The notes under the pieces were generated by a model. The model saw only the letters and a program-made list of their open reading frames with translations, was not told the origin of the DNA and ran no database searches. From NCBI RefSeq assembly GCF_019805165.1, contig NZ_RWIJ01000036.1, positions 1 to 64,000 on the forward strand: 64,000 nt of DNA, in the 5' to 3' direction. The first letter of the stretch is position 1. Each line of letters opens with the position of its first letter. Position numbers and translations under genes: made by a program. This document shows, piece after piece, positions 17,347 to 25,922 of this stretch. The DNA is from Azospirillum sp. 412522. GTDB lineage: Bacteria; Pseudomonadota; Alphaproteobacteria; Azospirillales; Azospirillaceae.

Positions 17347-20300
17347 GTGGTGCGGCGAGTGGATCCCAATGTGAACGCACAAGATGACGGTGTAACCGGG
17401 AGCGGCCTTGCCGACGCGCCGGTGATCGATGCCGTGGCCGGCTCCAATCCCGGGTTCCTCGCCGGCGGAGGGGAGCTGGGCGCATTGATGCGCGTCCATG
17501 GCTGGGACGCGACCCCGCTCGGTCCGCCCGACGCGTGGCCGCAGAGCCTGAAGACCGCCGTGCGCATCATGCTGACCTCCCGGCAGCCGATCTGGATCGG
17601 CTGGGGACGGGAACTGACCTACCTCTACAACGATCCCTACAAGTCGATCATCGGCGGCAAGCATCCCTGGGCGCTCGGCCTGCCGACCTCGACCGTCTGG
17701 CGCGAGATCTGGGCGGATATCCATCCGCTGCTGAAGACGGCCCTGACGGGGGTGGAGGGAACCTACGTCGAGGACCAGCTCCTGATCATGGAGCGCAACG
17801 GCTATCCCGAGGAGACCTACTACACCTTCTCCTACAGCCCGATCCCGGACGACGACGGCAGCCCGGGCGGGATCATCTGCGCCAACACCGACGTGACGGA
17901 CCGGGTGATCGGGGAACGCCAGCTCGCCCTGCTGCGCGAGCTGGCGACGCGCACCTCGCAGGCCCAGACCTGGCAGCAGGTCTGCGGCCGGAGCGTCGAG
18001 GCCCTGGCGAGCGACCCGCGCGACGTGGCGTTCGCCCTGATCTACCTGAAGGAGCCGGAGGGGACGGACTTTACCCTGGCCGCGGCCACCGGCATCGCGC
18101 CCGGGCACCCCGCCGCCCCGGACACTCTGACGGCGGACGCCCCGGTCTGGCCGCTCGCCGAGCCGGGCCTGGAGCCCGTGCATATTTCCGACCTGGGCGC
18201 CATCGTCGCCGGCAGCCTGCCGGACAGCGTCTGGAAACGCCCGCCGACCCAGGCGGTCGTGCTGCCGCTGCCGGCCAGCGGCGAGACCGGCCGGTCGGGC
18301 CTGCTGATCGTCGGCCTCAACCCGTACCGCTTGTTCGACGACGGCTACCGGCGGTTCCTGGGGCTGGTCGCCGGACAGGTCGCCGCGGCGATCGCCAATG
18401 CCGAGAGCTACGAGGCCGAGCGCCGCCGGGCCGAGGCGCTGGCCGAGATCGACCGTGCCAAGACGGCCTTCTTCTCCAACGCCAGCCACGAGTTCCGCAC
18501 GCCCCTGACTCTGATGCTGGGGCCGCTGGAGGAAATGCTGGACGCGTCGGCGCCGCAGACCGGTTCCTCCGTCACGGTTCCGCGGAACGAGCTGGAGATG
18601 GTGCAACGCAACGGCCAGCGGCTGCTGCGGCTGGTCAACGCGCTGCTCGACTTCTCCAGGATCGAGGCGGGACGGATGCGCGCCAGCTTCGCGCCCGTCG
18701 ACCTCGCCGCCTACACCGCCGATCTGGCGAGCAGTTTCCGCTCCGCCATGGAGAAGGCCGGCCTCGTCTACCGGATCGACTGTCCGACCCTGCCCGAACC
18801 GGTCTGGATCGACCGCGACCTTTGGGAGAAGATCGTCCTCAACCTGATCTCCAACGCCTTCAAGTACACGCTCCGCGGCGAAGTCGCGGTGACGCTGGAG
18901 GCCGTTCGCGGGGCCGCCGTCCTGAAGGTCCGCGACACCGGCATCGGCATCCCCGAAGCCGAGCTGACCCGCGTGTTCGACCGTTTCCACCGGATCGAAG
19001 GGCAGGTCGGGCGCACGCATGAGGGAACCGGGATCGGGCTGGCGCTGGTCAAGGATCTGACCGGGGTCCATGGCGGCAGCGTCGGGGTCGAGAGCCGCAT
19101 CGGCGAGGGGTCCGTCTTCATCGTCTCCCTGCCGTTCGGCAGGACGCACCTGCCGCTGGCCGACACCGGCGGCGGGACGGCGCAGGCGCCGACCGCCACC
19201 CGCGCCGACATCTTCCTTTCCGAGGCGATGCGCTGGCTGCCCGGCCCGGACGCGGCGGCCCCCGGCCTTCCGGCGGAAGCGGCCCCGGTGAGCGCGTCCG
19301 ACCGGGCGCAGGGGGAAACCATCGTCCTCGCCGACGACAACGCCGACATGCGCGGCTATGTCGAGCGGCTGCTGGCCGCGGCCGGCTACCGGGTGGTGGC
19401 GGTCGGGGACGGGCGTGCCGCCGTGGCCGCCGTCCGCGCCGCCCGGCCCGACCTCGTGCTGTCCGACGTGATGATGCCCCACCTCGACGGGTTCGGCGTG
19501 ATCGACGCGTTGCGCCGCGACCCGGACACCCGGGAGCTGCCGATCATCCTGCTGTCGGCCCGCGCCGGCGAGGATTCCGCCATCGACGGCTTCCAGGCCG
19601 GGGCGGACGATTACGTCGCCAAGCCCTTCAGCGCCCGCGAGCTGATCGCGCGGGTGGAAGGGACGCTGCGTCTGGCCAAGCTCCGCCGGGAGACCAGCGC
19701 CATGCTGCGCGCGGCGAACGAGGAGCTGGAGAAGCGGGTCGCCGAGCGGACGCGCGAACTGAACCAGATCTGGCGCAATTCCCGCGACCTGCTGGCCGTG
19801 CTGGGAACCGACGGCGTCTTCCGGGCGGCCAATCCCGCCTGGACGGAGGTTCTCGGCCATCGGCCGGACGAGGTGGTCGGGTGCAGCTTCCGGCAGCTCG
19901 TCTGGCCGGAGGATCTGGAATGGACCCAGGGCGGGCACGAGGAGGCGGTCAAGCGCAGCCTGACCAACTTCGAGAACCGCTACCGGCACAAGGACGGCAC
20001 GCCGCGCTGGATTTCCTGGCACACCTCGGTCGAAGGCGACGCGGTCTATGCCTACGGCCGCCACATCACGGCGGAGAAGGAACAGGCGGCGGCGTTGCGC
20101 CAGGCCGAGGAACAGCTCCGCCGGGCCCAGAAGATGGAGGCGGTCGGGCAGCTCACCGGCGGCATCGCCCACGACTTCAACAATCTCCTCCAGGTGATCG
20201 GCGGCAATCTCCAGCTGCTTCTCAACGACGTGGGCGGCAACGGGCGCGCGGCGGACCGGGTGCGCAACGCGTTGAGCGGCGTGACGCGCGGGGCCAAGCT

Positions 20301-21711
20301 CGCCTCCTCCCTGCTGGCCTTTGCCCGGCGCCAGCCGCTGGAACCGAGGGTGGTCAATCTCGGCCGGCTGATCCGCGGGCTGGACGACATGCTGCGGCGG
20401 GCGCTGGGCGAGGAGATCAACATCGAGGTGATCAGCGCCGGCGGCCTGTGGAACACCGTGGTCGATCCGGCCCAGGTGGAGAACGCCCTGCTCAATCTGG
20501 CCATCAACGCCCGCGACGCGATGAAGGGCCACGGCGTGCTGACGATCGAGGCCGGCAACGCCGAACTGGACGATGCCTATGTCGCCCGGCACGGCGACAT
20601 CCAGCCGGGCCAGTATGTGATGCTCGCGGTGACCGACACCGGCAGCGGCATGCCGCCCGAGGTGCAGGAGCGGGCGTTCGACCCCTTCTTCACCACCAAG
20701 CCGGAGGGGCACGGCACCGGGCTGGGCCTCAGCATGGTCTACGGCTTCGTCAAGCAGTCCGGCGGGCACGTCAAGATCTACAGCGAGATGGGGCACGGGA
20801 CGACGATCCGCCTCTATCTGCCGCGCAGCCAGGAGGCGGAGGACCTGCCGGTGGCGGTGGATGCCACGAGTGTCGGCGGTGGCAGCGAAACCGTGCTGGT
20901 GGTGGAGGACGACGAGGAGGTCCGCCACACCGTGGTGGCCATGCTGACCGACCTCGAATACCGCGTGTTGCAGGCGCGCGACGCACAGAGCGCGCTGGCG
21001 ATCCTGGAGAGCGGGGTTCCGATCGACCTGCTGTTCACCGACGTGGTGATGCCCGGACCGCTGCGCAGCCCGGAACTGGCGCGCAAGGCGAAGGAGCGCT
21101 TCCCCCACCTCGCCGTCCTGTTCACCTCCGGCTACACGCAGAACGCCATCGTGCATGGCGGTCGCCTCGACCCCGGCGTGGAGCTGCTGAGCAAGCCCTA
21201 TTCCCGTGAAGTCCTCGCGCGCAAGATCCGGCAGGTGCTGAACGGCCGGAAGCCGGAGCGGCCGGAGCCCGCCGCGACGCCCGCCCGCCCGGTGTCGGAG
21301 ACGGGTTCCACTGCGCCGTCAGTCGCGGCATCGGGCGAAGCGCCGGCCGGAAGCCTGACGATCCTCCTGGTCGAGGACGATGTCCTGATCCGCATGGCGG
21401 TCTCGGAGATGGTGGCCGACCTCGGCCACCGGGTGCTGGAGGCGGGGAGCGTGGGGGAGGCGTTGGAGATTGCCGGGTCGGGGGAGGCGCTCGACCTCCT
21501 GTTCACCGACCTGACCCTGCCCGACGGGCGCGGCGAGGATCTGGCGGCGGAGCTGACGCGGCGCCTGCCCGGACTTCCGGTGGTGTTCGCGTCCGGCCGG
21601 ACCGGGCCTGACGGATCGGAGACGGCGGTGTCCGGCGGAAAGGCCGTCCACCTGCAGAAACCCTACGACCTGCCGGCCCTGGCGCGTGCGATCGGCCAGG
21701 CAGTCGGATGA
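17347..21711 (+). CDS. Giant hybrid sensor histidine kinase (two kinase cores, three receivers)
   Basis: 1454 residues. Order: PAS-like sensor (45-190), GAF (195-360), HisKA with S-H381-E-F-R-T-P-L, HATPase (485-600), receiver 1 with D707 (LVLSDVMMPH), PAS (800-915), a second HisKA of the HDFNNLL type with H942, HATPase, receiver 2 with D1232 and receiver 3 with D1388. No membrane segment is visible, so it is probably cytoplasmic. The start is uncertain: consecutive GTG codons at 17347 and 17350, no clear ribosome binding site. There is no adjacent stand-alone response regulator. The many phosphorylatable sites suggest an internal phosphorelay. Confidence 0.9.
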   Translation: MVRRVDPNVNAQDDGVTGSGLADAPVIDAVAGSNPGFLAGGGELGALMRVHGWDATPLGPPDAWPQSLKTAVRIMLTSRQPIWIGWGRELTYLYNDPYKSIIGGKHPWALGLPTSTVWREIWADIHPLLKTALTGVEGTYVEDQLLIMERNGYPEETYYTFSYSPIPDDDGSPGGIICANTDVTDRVIGERQLALLRELATRTSQAQTWQQVCGRSVEALASDPRDVAFALIYLKEPEGTDFTLAAATGIAPGHPAAPDTLTADAPVWPLAEPGLEPVHISDLGAIVAGSLPDSVWKRPPTQAVVLPLPASGETGRSGLLIVGLNPYRLFDDGYRRFLGLVAGQVAAAIANAESYEAERRRAEALAEIDRAKTAFFSNASHEFRTPLTLMLGPLEEMLDASAPQTGSSVTVPRNELEMVQRNGQRLLRLVNALLDFSRIEAGRMRASFAPVDLAAYTADLASSFRSAMEKAGLVYRIDCPTLPEPVWIDRDLWEKIVLNLISNAFKYTLRGEVAVTLEAVRGAAVLKVRDTGIGIPEAELTRVFDRFHRIEGQVGRTHEGTGIGLALVKDLTGVHGGSVGVESRIGEGSVFIVSLPFGRTHLPLADTGGGTAQAPTATRADIFLSEAMRWLPGPDAAAPGLPAEAAPVSASDRAQGETIVLADDNADMRGYVERLLAAAGYRVVAVGDGRAAVAAVRAARPDLVLSDVMMPHLDGFGVIDALRRDPDTRELPIILLSARAGEDSAIDGFQAGADDYVAKPFSARELIARVEGTLRLAKLRRETSAMLRAANEELEKRVAERTRELNQIWRNSRDLLAVLGTDGVFRAANPAWTEVLGHRPDEVVGCSFRQLVWPEDLEWTQGGHEEAVKRSLTNFENRYRHKDGTPRWISWHTSVEGDAVYAYGRHITAEKEQAAALRQAEEQLRRAQKMEAVGQLTGGIAHDFNNLLQVIGGNLQLLLNDVGGNGRAADRVRNALSGVTRGAKLASSLLAFARRQPLEPRVVNLGRLIRGLDDMLRRALGEEINIEVISAGGLWNTVVDPAQVENALLNLAINARDAMKGHGVLTIEAGNAELDDAYVARHGDIQPGQYVMLAVTDTGSGMPPEVQERAFDPFFTTKPEGHGTGLGLSMVYGFVKQSGGHVKIYSEMGHGTTIRLYLPRSQEAEDLPVAVDATSVGGGSETVLVVEDDEEVRHTVVAMLTDLEYRVLQARDAQSALAILESGVPIDLLFTDVVMPGPLRSPELARKAKERFPHLAVLFTSGYTQNAIVHGGRLDPGVELLSKPYSREVLARKIRQVLNGRKPERPEPAATPARPVSETGSTAPSVAASGEAPAGSLTILLVEDDVLIRMAVSEMVADLGHRVLEAGSVGEALEIAGSGEALDLLFTDLTLPDGRGEDLAAELTRRLPGLPVVFASGRTGPDGSETAVSGGKAVHLQKPYDLPALARAIGQAVG

Positions 21712-21722
21712 GCCGAAAAGAA

Positions 21723-21744
21723 GGGGCCGCCTTTCGGCGGCCCC
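21723..21744. terminator. GC-rich hairpin between convergent genes
   Basis: GGGGCCGCC-tttc-GGCGGCCCC, a perfect 9-bp stem between the histidine kinase gene and the oppositely oriented phaC. The T-run is weak, so it may terminate both genes only partly. Confidence 0.55.
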
Positions 21745-21792
21745 TGAACAGCCCTGTCCGCAAGGAACGGTCAGGGCATCGGACTGGAACGG

Positions 21793-23628
21793 TTACTCGT
21801 TCTTGACCTTGACGTAGGAGCCGGGCGCGTCTTCCAGGGCGGGCAGGGCGCCGTCGCCGGGCTGGCGGGCGGGCACCTTGCCGTTGGCGTACTGGCCGAC
21901 CCATTTGTTCCATTCCGGCCACCAGGAGCCGGCGGTCTGGGTCGCCTTCTCCAGCCACTCGTCGGAGGTCTTGGCCAGCTTGTCGCTGGTCCAGTAGCAG
22001 TATTTGTTGGCCGCCGGCGGGTTGACGACGCCGGCGATGTGGCCGGACGCGCCCAGCACGAACTTGACCGGGCCGCTGAACAGCTGGGCGCCGCTGTAGG
22101 TGCTCTTCCACGGGGCGATGTGGTCCTCGCGCGCCGACAGGAACAGCGTCGGCACCTTGACCTTGGTCAGGTCGATCGGAACGCCCTTCAGCGTCACGGC
22201 CCCCGCCTGCGCCAGCATGTTCTTCTGGTACATGTTGCGCAGATAGAAGCTGTGCATCGCCGCCGGCATGCGGGTGCTGTCGCTGTTCCAGTACAGCAGG
22301 TCGAAGGGGAAGGGGTCCTTGCCCAGCAGGTAGTTGTTGACGACGAACGACCAGATCAGGTCGTTGGCGCGCAGCATGTTGAAGGTGGTCGCCATCTTGG
22401 AGCCGTCGAGATAGCCCTGTTCGGCCATCTGCCCCTCGATGAAGGTCAGCTGCTCCTCGTCGATGAAGATCGACAGCTCGCCGGCTTCGGTGAAGTCCAG
22501 CATGGTGGTGAAGAAGGTGGCCGACTTGATGCGGTCGTCCTTCTTCGACGCCATGTAGGCCAGCGTCGAGGCCAGCAGCGTGCCGCCCAGGCAATAGCCG
22601 ATGGCGTTGACGTCTTTCTCGCCGGTCGCCTTCTCGATGGCGTCGAGCGCCGCCAGCGGGCCTTCGACCATGTAGTCCTCGAAGCCCTTGGCCGCCAGCG
22701 TCTCGTCCGGGTTGACCCAGGACAGGACGAAGACGGTGTGGCCCTGGTCGACCGCCCACTTGATGAAGCTGTTCTTCTCGCGCAGGTCGAGGATGTAGAA
22801 CTTGTTGATCCAGGGCGGCACGATCATCAGCGGACGCTTGTTCACGTCCGGCGTGGTCGGCGTGTATTGGATCAGCTGCATCAGGCTGGTCTGGAAGACG
22901 ACCTTGCCCGGCGTGACCGCGATGTTCTTGCCGAGCTGGAAGGCGTCGTAGTCGGTCATGGAGATGCGCAGCTCGCCCTTGCCGCGCTCCAGGTCCTTCA
23001 GCAGGTGCTCCAGCCCCTTGACCAGATTCTCGCCGCCGCTCTCGATGGTCGCGCGCAGCACCTCCGGGTTCGTCATGACGAAGTTGGAGGGCGCCATCGC
23101 GTCGACGAACTGGCGGGTGTAGAAATCGACCTTCTTGGCGGTGTGGTCGTCCAGCCCGTCGACCTGGTTGACGGTCGACTGCATCCACCGCGCGCTCAGC
23201 AGGTAGGACTGCTTGATGAAGTCGAACAGCGTGTTCTCGTCCCAGGCGGCGTCCTTGAAGCGGCGGTCGTCCTTGGCCGGGGCGATGACCGGCTGCGTCT
23301 CCTGCCCGAAGAAGCGCTGGGTGGTGCGCTGCCACAGGGTCAGGTAGTCCTGCCACAGCGACATCTGCGCCTGCATCAGCTTGGCCGGGTCGGCCATCAT
23401 GCGGGTGGTCATCTCGAGGAAGGCGTGGCCGACGCCCATCGGATCCGGGCTCTTCGGCCCACCGCCATCGGCGGCCTGCCGCGCGAGGAATTCGGAGACC
23501 AGCCGCTGGCTCTGCTCGGCGATGCGGGTCATCGCCCGCGACATCTCGACCGGATCGGGCAGCTTGACGTCGGGCACCTGGGGGGAAGCCGGGTTGGAAG
23601 CCTGATGGGGGGCCTTGGTCTCGGCCAT
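21793..23628 (-). CDS. phaC: Class I poly(3-hydroxyalkanoate) synthase
   Basis: 611 residues, the class I PhaC length. It polymerises (R)-3-hydroxyacyl-CoA into storage polyester at the granule surface. The lipase-like box is GYCLGGT with catalytic Cys346; the Asp and His partners lie downstream (SAREDHIAP and GASGHIAGV). An N-terminal low-complexity region of about 60 residues precedes the PhaC_N domain. The ATG at 23626-23628 is preceded by AAGAAGGA; a GTG two codons upstream is less likely. phaA/phaB are not in the window. Confidence 0.95.
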   Translation of the reverse strand: MAETKAPHQASNPASPQVPDVKLPDPVEMSRAMTRIAEQSQRLVSEFLARQAADGGGPKSPDPMGVGHAFLEMTTRMMADPAKLMQAQMSLWQDYLTLWQRTTQRFFGQETQPVIAPAKDDRRFKDAAWDENTLFDFIKQSYLLSARWMQSTVNQVDGLDDHTAKKVDFYTRQFVDAMAPSNFVMTNPEVLRATIESGGENLVKGLEHLLKDLERGKGELRISMTDYDAFQLGKNIAVTPGKVVFQTSLMQLIQYTPTTPDVNKRPLMIVPPWINKFYILDLREKNSFIKWAVDQGHTVFVLSWVNPDETLAAKGFEDYMVEGPLAALDAIEKATGEKDVNAIGYCLGGTLLASTLAYMASKKDDRIKSATFFTTMLDFTEAGELSIFIDEEQLTFIEGQMAEQGYLDGSKMATTFNMLRANDLIWSFVVNNYLLGKDPFPFDLLYWNSDSTRMPAAMHSFYLRNMYQKNMLAQAGAVTLKGVPIDLTKVKVPTLFLSAREDHIAPWKSTYSGAQLFSGPVKFVLGASGHIAGVVNPPAANKYCYWTSDKLAKTSDEWLEKATQTAGSWWPEWNKWVGQYANGKVPARQPGDGALPALEDAPGSYVKVKNE

Positions 23629-23940
23629 GGGCACGGTCCTTCTTCTTTGGGCGGGTGTCGCGTCGTCTCGGTCAGGTCGTCCGCCGCCATCGTCGGCATG
23701 GCCCGGCTTGCGCCAGATTGGGCTTTGGGCCTTGCGGACAGGCGGCTATACAGGCTTGCAGGCTATCGGGACGGTCTGGGGGGCGTTCTGCACCATGTCG
23801 CTGTGGGTGGCGTGTGGCAATCCGGCCTTCTGGTGCGGTGCGGGAGAAATCCGGGACCTCTCATACACCGCTGGTGTGAACATTTCATTTCGCCGATCGT
23901 CGCACAAGTGCGGCGTGGCGGCCAGACACGGGGAAGGATG
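23629..23940. other. Intergenic region between phaC and a lipoprotein gene
   Basis: 312 bp between divergent genes. It contains an ACACC-GCT-GGTGT inverted repeat at 23865-23877 that could be a regulator site. I see no convincing coding sequence or clear consensus promoter; the open frames crossing it are shadows. Confidence 0.4.
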
Positions 23941-24357
23941 ATGGTGACGGGCAGTCAGGGGGGAGGTCGGGACATCGCGGCGGCCCGGCGTGCATGCGGC
24001 GCGTTGATCGTTGCTCTACCAATGGTTTTCGGGCTGTCGGCCTGCAGCGACCGCATGCTCGACACCGGCCCGCTGGGCGCCATCACCGGCGAGCCCTCGC
24101 CGGTCAGCGACAATTCGTCGCCCATCCGCAGCATGACCGGCGAGCGCGACGACTACCCCAACCTGGGCACCGTCCCGCCGCGTCCGACCGACCTGACCAC
24201 CGAGGCGCAGCGCCAGCAGGCGATGGACCGGCTGGCCCAGGACCGTGCGGCATCCCGCCGCACGCGGGAGCAGACGGAGGCGATCCAGGTGCCGGAGCCG
24301 CTGCCGACCCCGATGGCGGTCCCGCCGAAGCCGGATCTGCGGCCGGGGCGGAGCTGA
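23941..24357 (+). CDS. Small lipoprotein
   Basis: About 138 residues. A signal peptide ends in a lipobox, VFGLSAC, at about residues 31-37, so the mature protein starts with a lipidated Cys and probably sits in the outer or inner membrane. The rest is hydrophilic, Pro/Arg rich and low in complexity (VPEPLPTPMAVPPKPD), with no known domain. ATGs at 23938 and 23941 are both in frame just after GGGGAAGG. It is followed at once by a strong terminator, so it is monocistronic. Confidence 0.75.
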   Translation: MVTGSQGGGRDIAAARRACGALIVALPMVFGLSACSDRMLDTGPLGAITGEPSPVSDNSSPIRSMTGERDDYPNLGTVPPRPTDLTTEAQRQQAMDRLAQDRAASRRTREQTEAIQVPEPLPTPMAVPPKPDLRPGRS

Positions 24358-24363
24358 GGACAT

Positions 24364-24399
24364 GGAAAAGCCCCCGGCCGGATGGTCGGGGGCTTTTCC
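24364..24399. terminator. Bidirectional rho-independent terminator
   Basis: GGAAAAGCCCCCG (24364-24376) and CGGGGGCTTTTCC (24387-24399), perfect 13-bp arms with A/T ends on both strands. It lies between the lipoprotein gene and the convergent secretion adaptor gene. Confidence 0.85.
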
Positions 24400-24445
24400 A
24401 AAGCCGGGAACGGGCGGGAAGGGGGCCGTCCGACCCCCCAACCCG

Positions 24446-25861
24446 TCACTCCTGGATGAAGGCCTTCACGTAGGACTGGCGCAGCGGCTGGATCAGGTAG
24501 TCCAGCGGGGTGCGGGCGGAGAGCACGATGCGGGCCTCCACCGGCATGCCGGCCTTGATCTTCATGTGGCGGACCTCGTGGCTGTCGGCGTCCTTCAGGC
24601 GGATGCGGGCCAGGTAATATTCCTGGCGGGTCGCGTTGTCGGTCAGGCGGTCGGCCGACACGTAGGACACGGTGCCGTCGATGGTGCCGACGACGCGGCT
24701 GTCATAGGCGGTCAGTTGCACCTTCACCGGCAGGTCGACGGCCATCGACTTGATGTCCTTCGGCTGGATGCGGACCTCGGCCAGCAGGGCCTTGTCGTCG
24801 GGGACGATGTCCAGCACCGGCTCGTTGGCGGTGATGGTGCCGCCGACGGCCGGATGGCCGTACATCACGACGTTGCCGGCGTCCGGCGCCTTGACGGTGC
24901 GGTTGTCCAGGCGGTTCCTGGCGTCGCGGATCTGCTCGGCCAGCTTCTGGCCGTCGCCGCGGGCCTTGTCCAGCTCGACCAGCACCTTCTCGCGGAAGTC
25001 GCTGCGGCGGCGGACCAGATCGCCCTGGGCATCGACCGCCTGCTGGCGCGACTGCGACATGCGGGCTTCCAGCTCATGGTCCTGGGCGTGGAGCTGGGCG
25101 TTCTCCTTCTGCGCCGCCACCAGCTTGGTGCGGGTGGAGTTGCCGCGGTCCAGCAGGCCCTGGGTGATCTGGATGTCCTCGTCCGACAGCTTGATCTCGC
25201 GGGCCAGGAAGGCGCGCTGCTTCTCCAGGCTCTGCACCTCGTCGCCCAGCGTGGCGATGCGGTCCTTGGTCAGCTTGGCTTCGGTGTCGAGCTGGTTGCG
25301 GCGGACCTGGAACAGCTTCTCCTGGTTCAGCATGGCGTTCTCGACCGCCGGCTCCTTGGCGCGGCGGGCGGCCAGAGCGTCGGGCCATTCGATGGCGGGC
25401 TTCTCGAACAGCTCGGCCGACAGGCGCGCTTCGGAGGCCAGCGTGTCGAACAGCGCGGCGTTCAGCATCTCCAGCCGGGTCTGCGCCTCGGTGCTGTCCA
25501 GCCGCATCAGGATCTGGCCGGCCTCGACCCGGTCGCCCTCATTGACCATGATGGCGCTGATGACGCCGCCCTCGGTGTTCTTCACCACCTTGCGGCCGGT
25601 CTCCGGCGCCAGCGAGCCGGACGCGCTGATCGCGCTGTGCAGGGGGGCCACCGCCGCCCAGCCGGTCATGCCGCCGAAGCCGACCGCCAGGACCAGGAAG
25701 CCGCCGAGCAGCAGGCCGCGGGCATTGGTTTCCGGCATCGCCGCCCGCAGCGCATGGATCGAGGTGATGGTGGCCGTCTTGCGCGACGGCTTGCCGGCGG
25801 GGGTCTCGGGGCCGTTGTCGGAAGACAGCGGGGTGGGGAAGGTCGTGGTCATCGTGGTCAT
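24446..25861 (-). CDS. Type I secretion periplasmic adaptor, HlyD/PrtE family
   Basis: 471 residues. It bridges an inner-membrane ABC exporter to a TolC-like outer-membrane channel. After a cytoplasmic N terminus there is one membrane helix (about 48-68), the lipoyl/barrel segment GRKVVKNTEGGVISAIMVNEGDRVEAGQ split around a long alpha hairpin (about 115-320, coiled-coil-like), and the C-terminal HlyD signature region near VRHMKIKAGMPVEARI. ATG 25861 is preceded by AAGGAAG. It is the second gene of the pair with the ABC exporter. No outer-membrane partner or secreted substrate is encoded nearby. Confidence 0.9.
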   Translation of the reverse strand: MTTMTTTFPTPLSSDNGPETPAGKPSRKTATITSIHALRAAMPETNARGLLLGGFLVLAVGFGGMTGWAAVAPLHSAISASGSLAPETGRKVVKNTEGGVISAIMVNEGDRVEAGQILMRLDSTEAQTRLEMLNAALFDTLASEARLSAELFEKPAIEWPDALAARRAKEPAVENAMLNQEKLFQVRRNQLDTEAKLTKDRIATLGDEVQSLEKQRAFLAREIKLSDEDIQITQGLLDRGNSTRTKLVAAQKENAQLHAQDHELEARMSQSRQQAVDAQGDLVRRRSDFREKVLVELDKARGDGQKLAEQIRDARNRLDNRTVKAPDAGNVVMYGHPAVGGTITANEPVLDIVPDDKALLAEVRIQPKDIKSMAVDLPVKVQLTAYDSRVVGTIDGTVSYVSADRLTDNATRQEYYLARIRLKDADSHEVRHMKIKAGMPVEARIVLSARTPLDYLIQPLRQSYVKAFIQE

Positions 25862-25922
25862 GGGGCTTCCTTGGCTCTGTCGGGTCGTGCCGGGTGCTCA
25901 GGTCTTGGGGGCGGTCCGGCGG

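Noticed and set aside
16954..21156. 1400-codon open frame antisense to the hybrid histidine kinase
   Set aside because: High-GC shadow of the real gene: His/Asp/Arg-rich translation, no domain, and it crosses the pseudokinase promoter region.
22039..23940. Long open frame antisense to phaC leading into the lipoprotein
   Set aside because: The part over phaC is a shadow; only the segment after 23941 has a signal peptide and lipobox.
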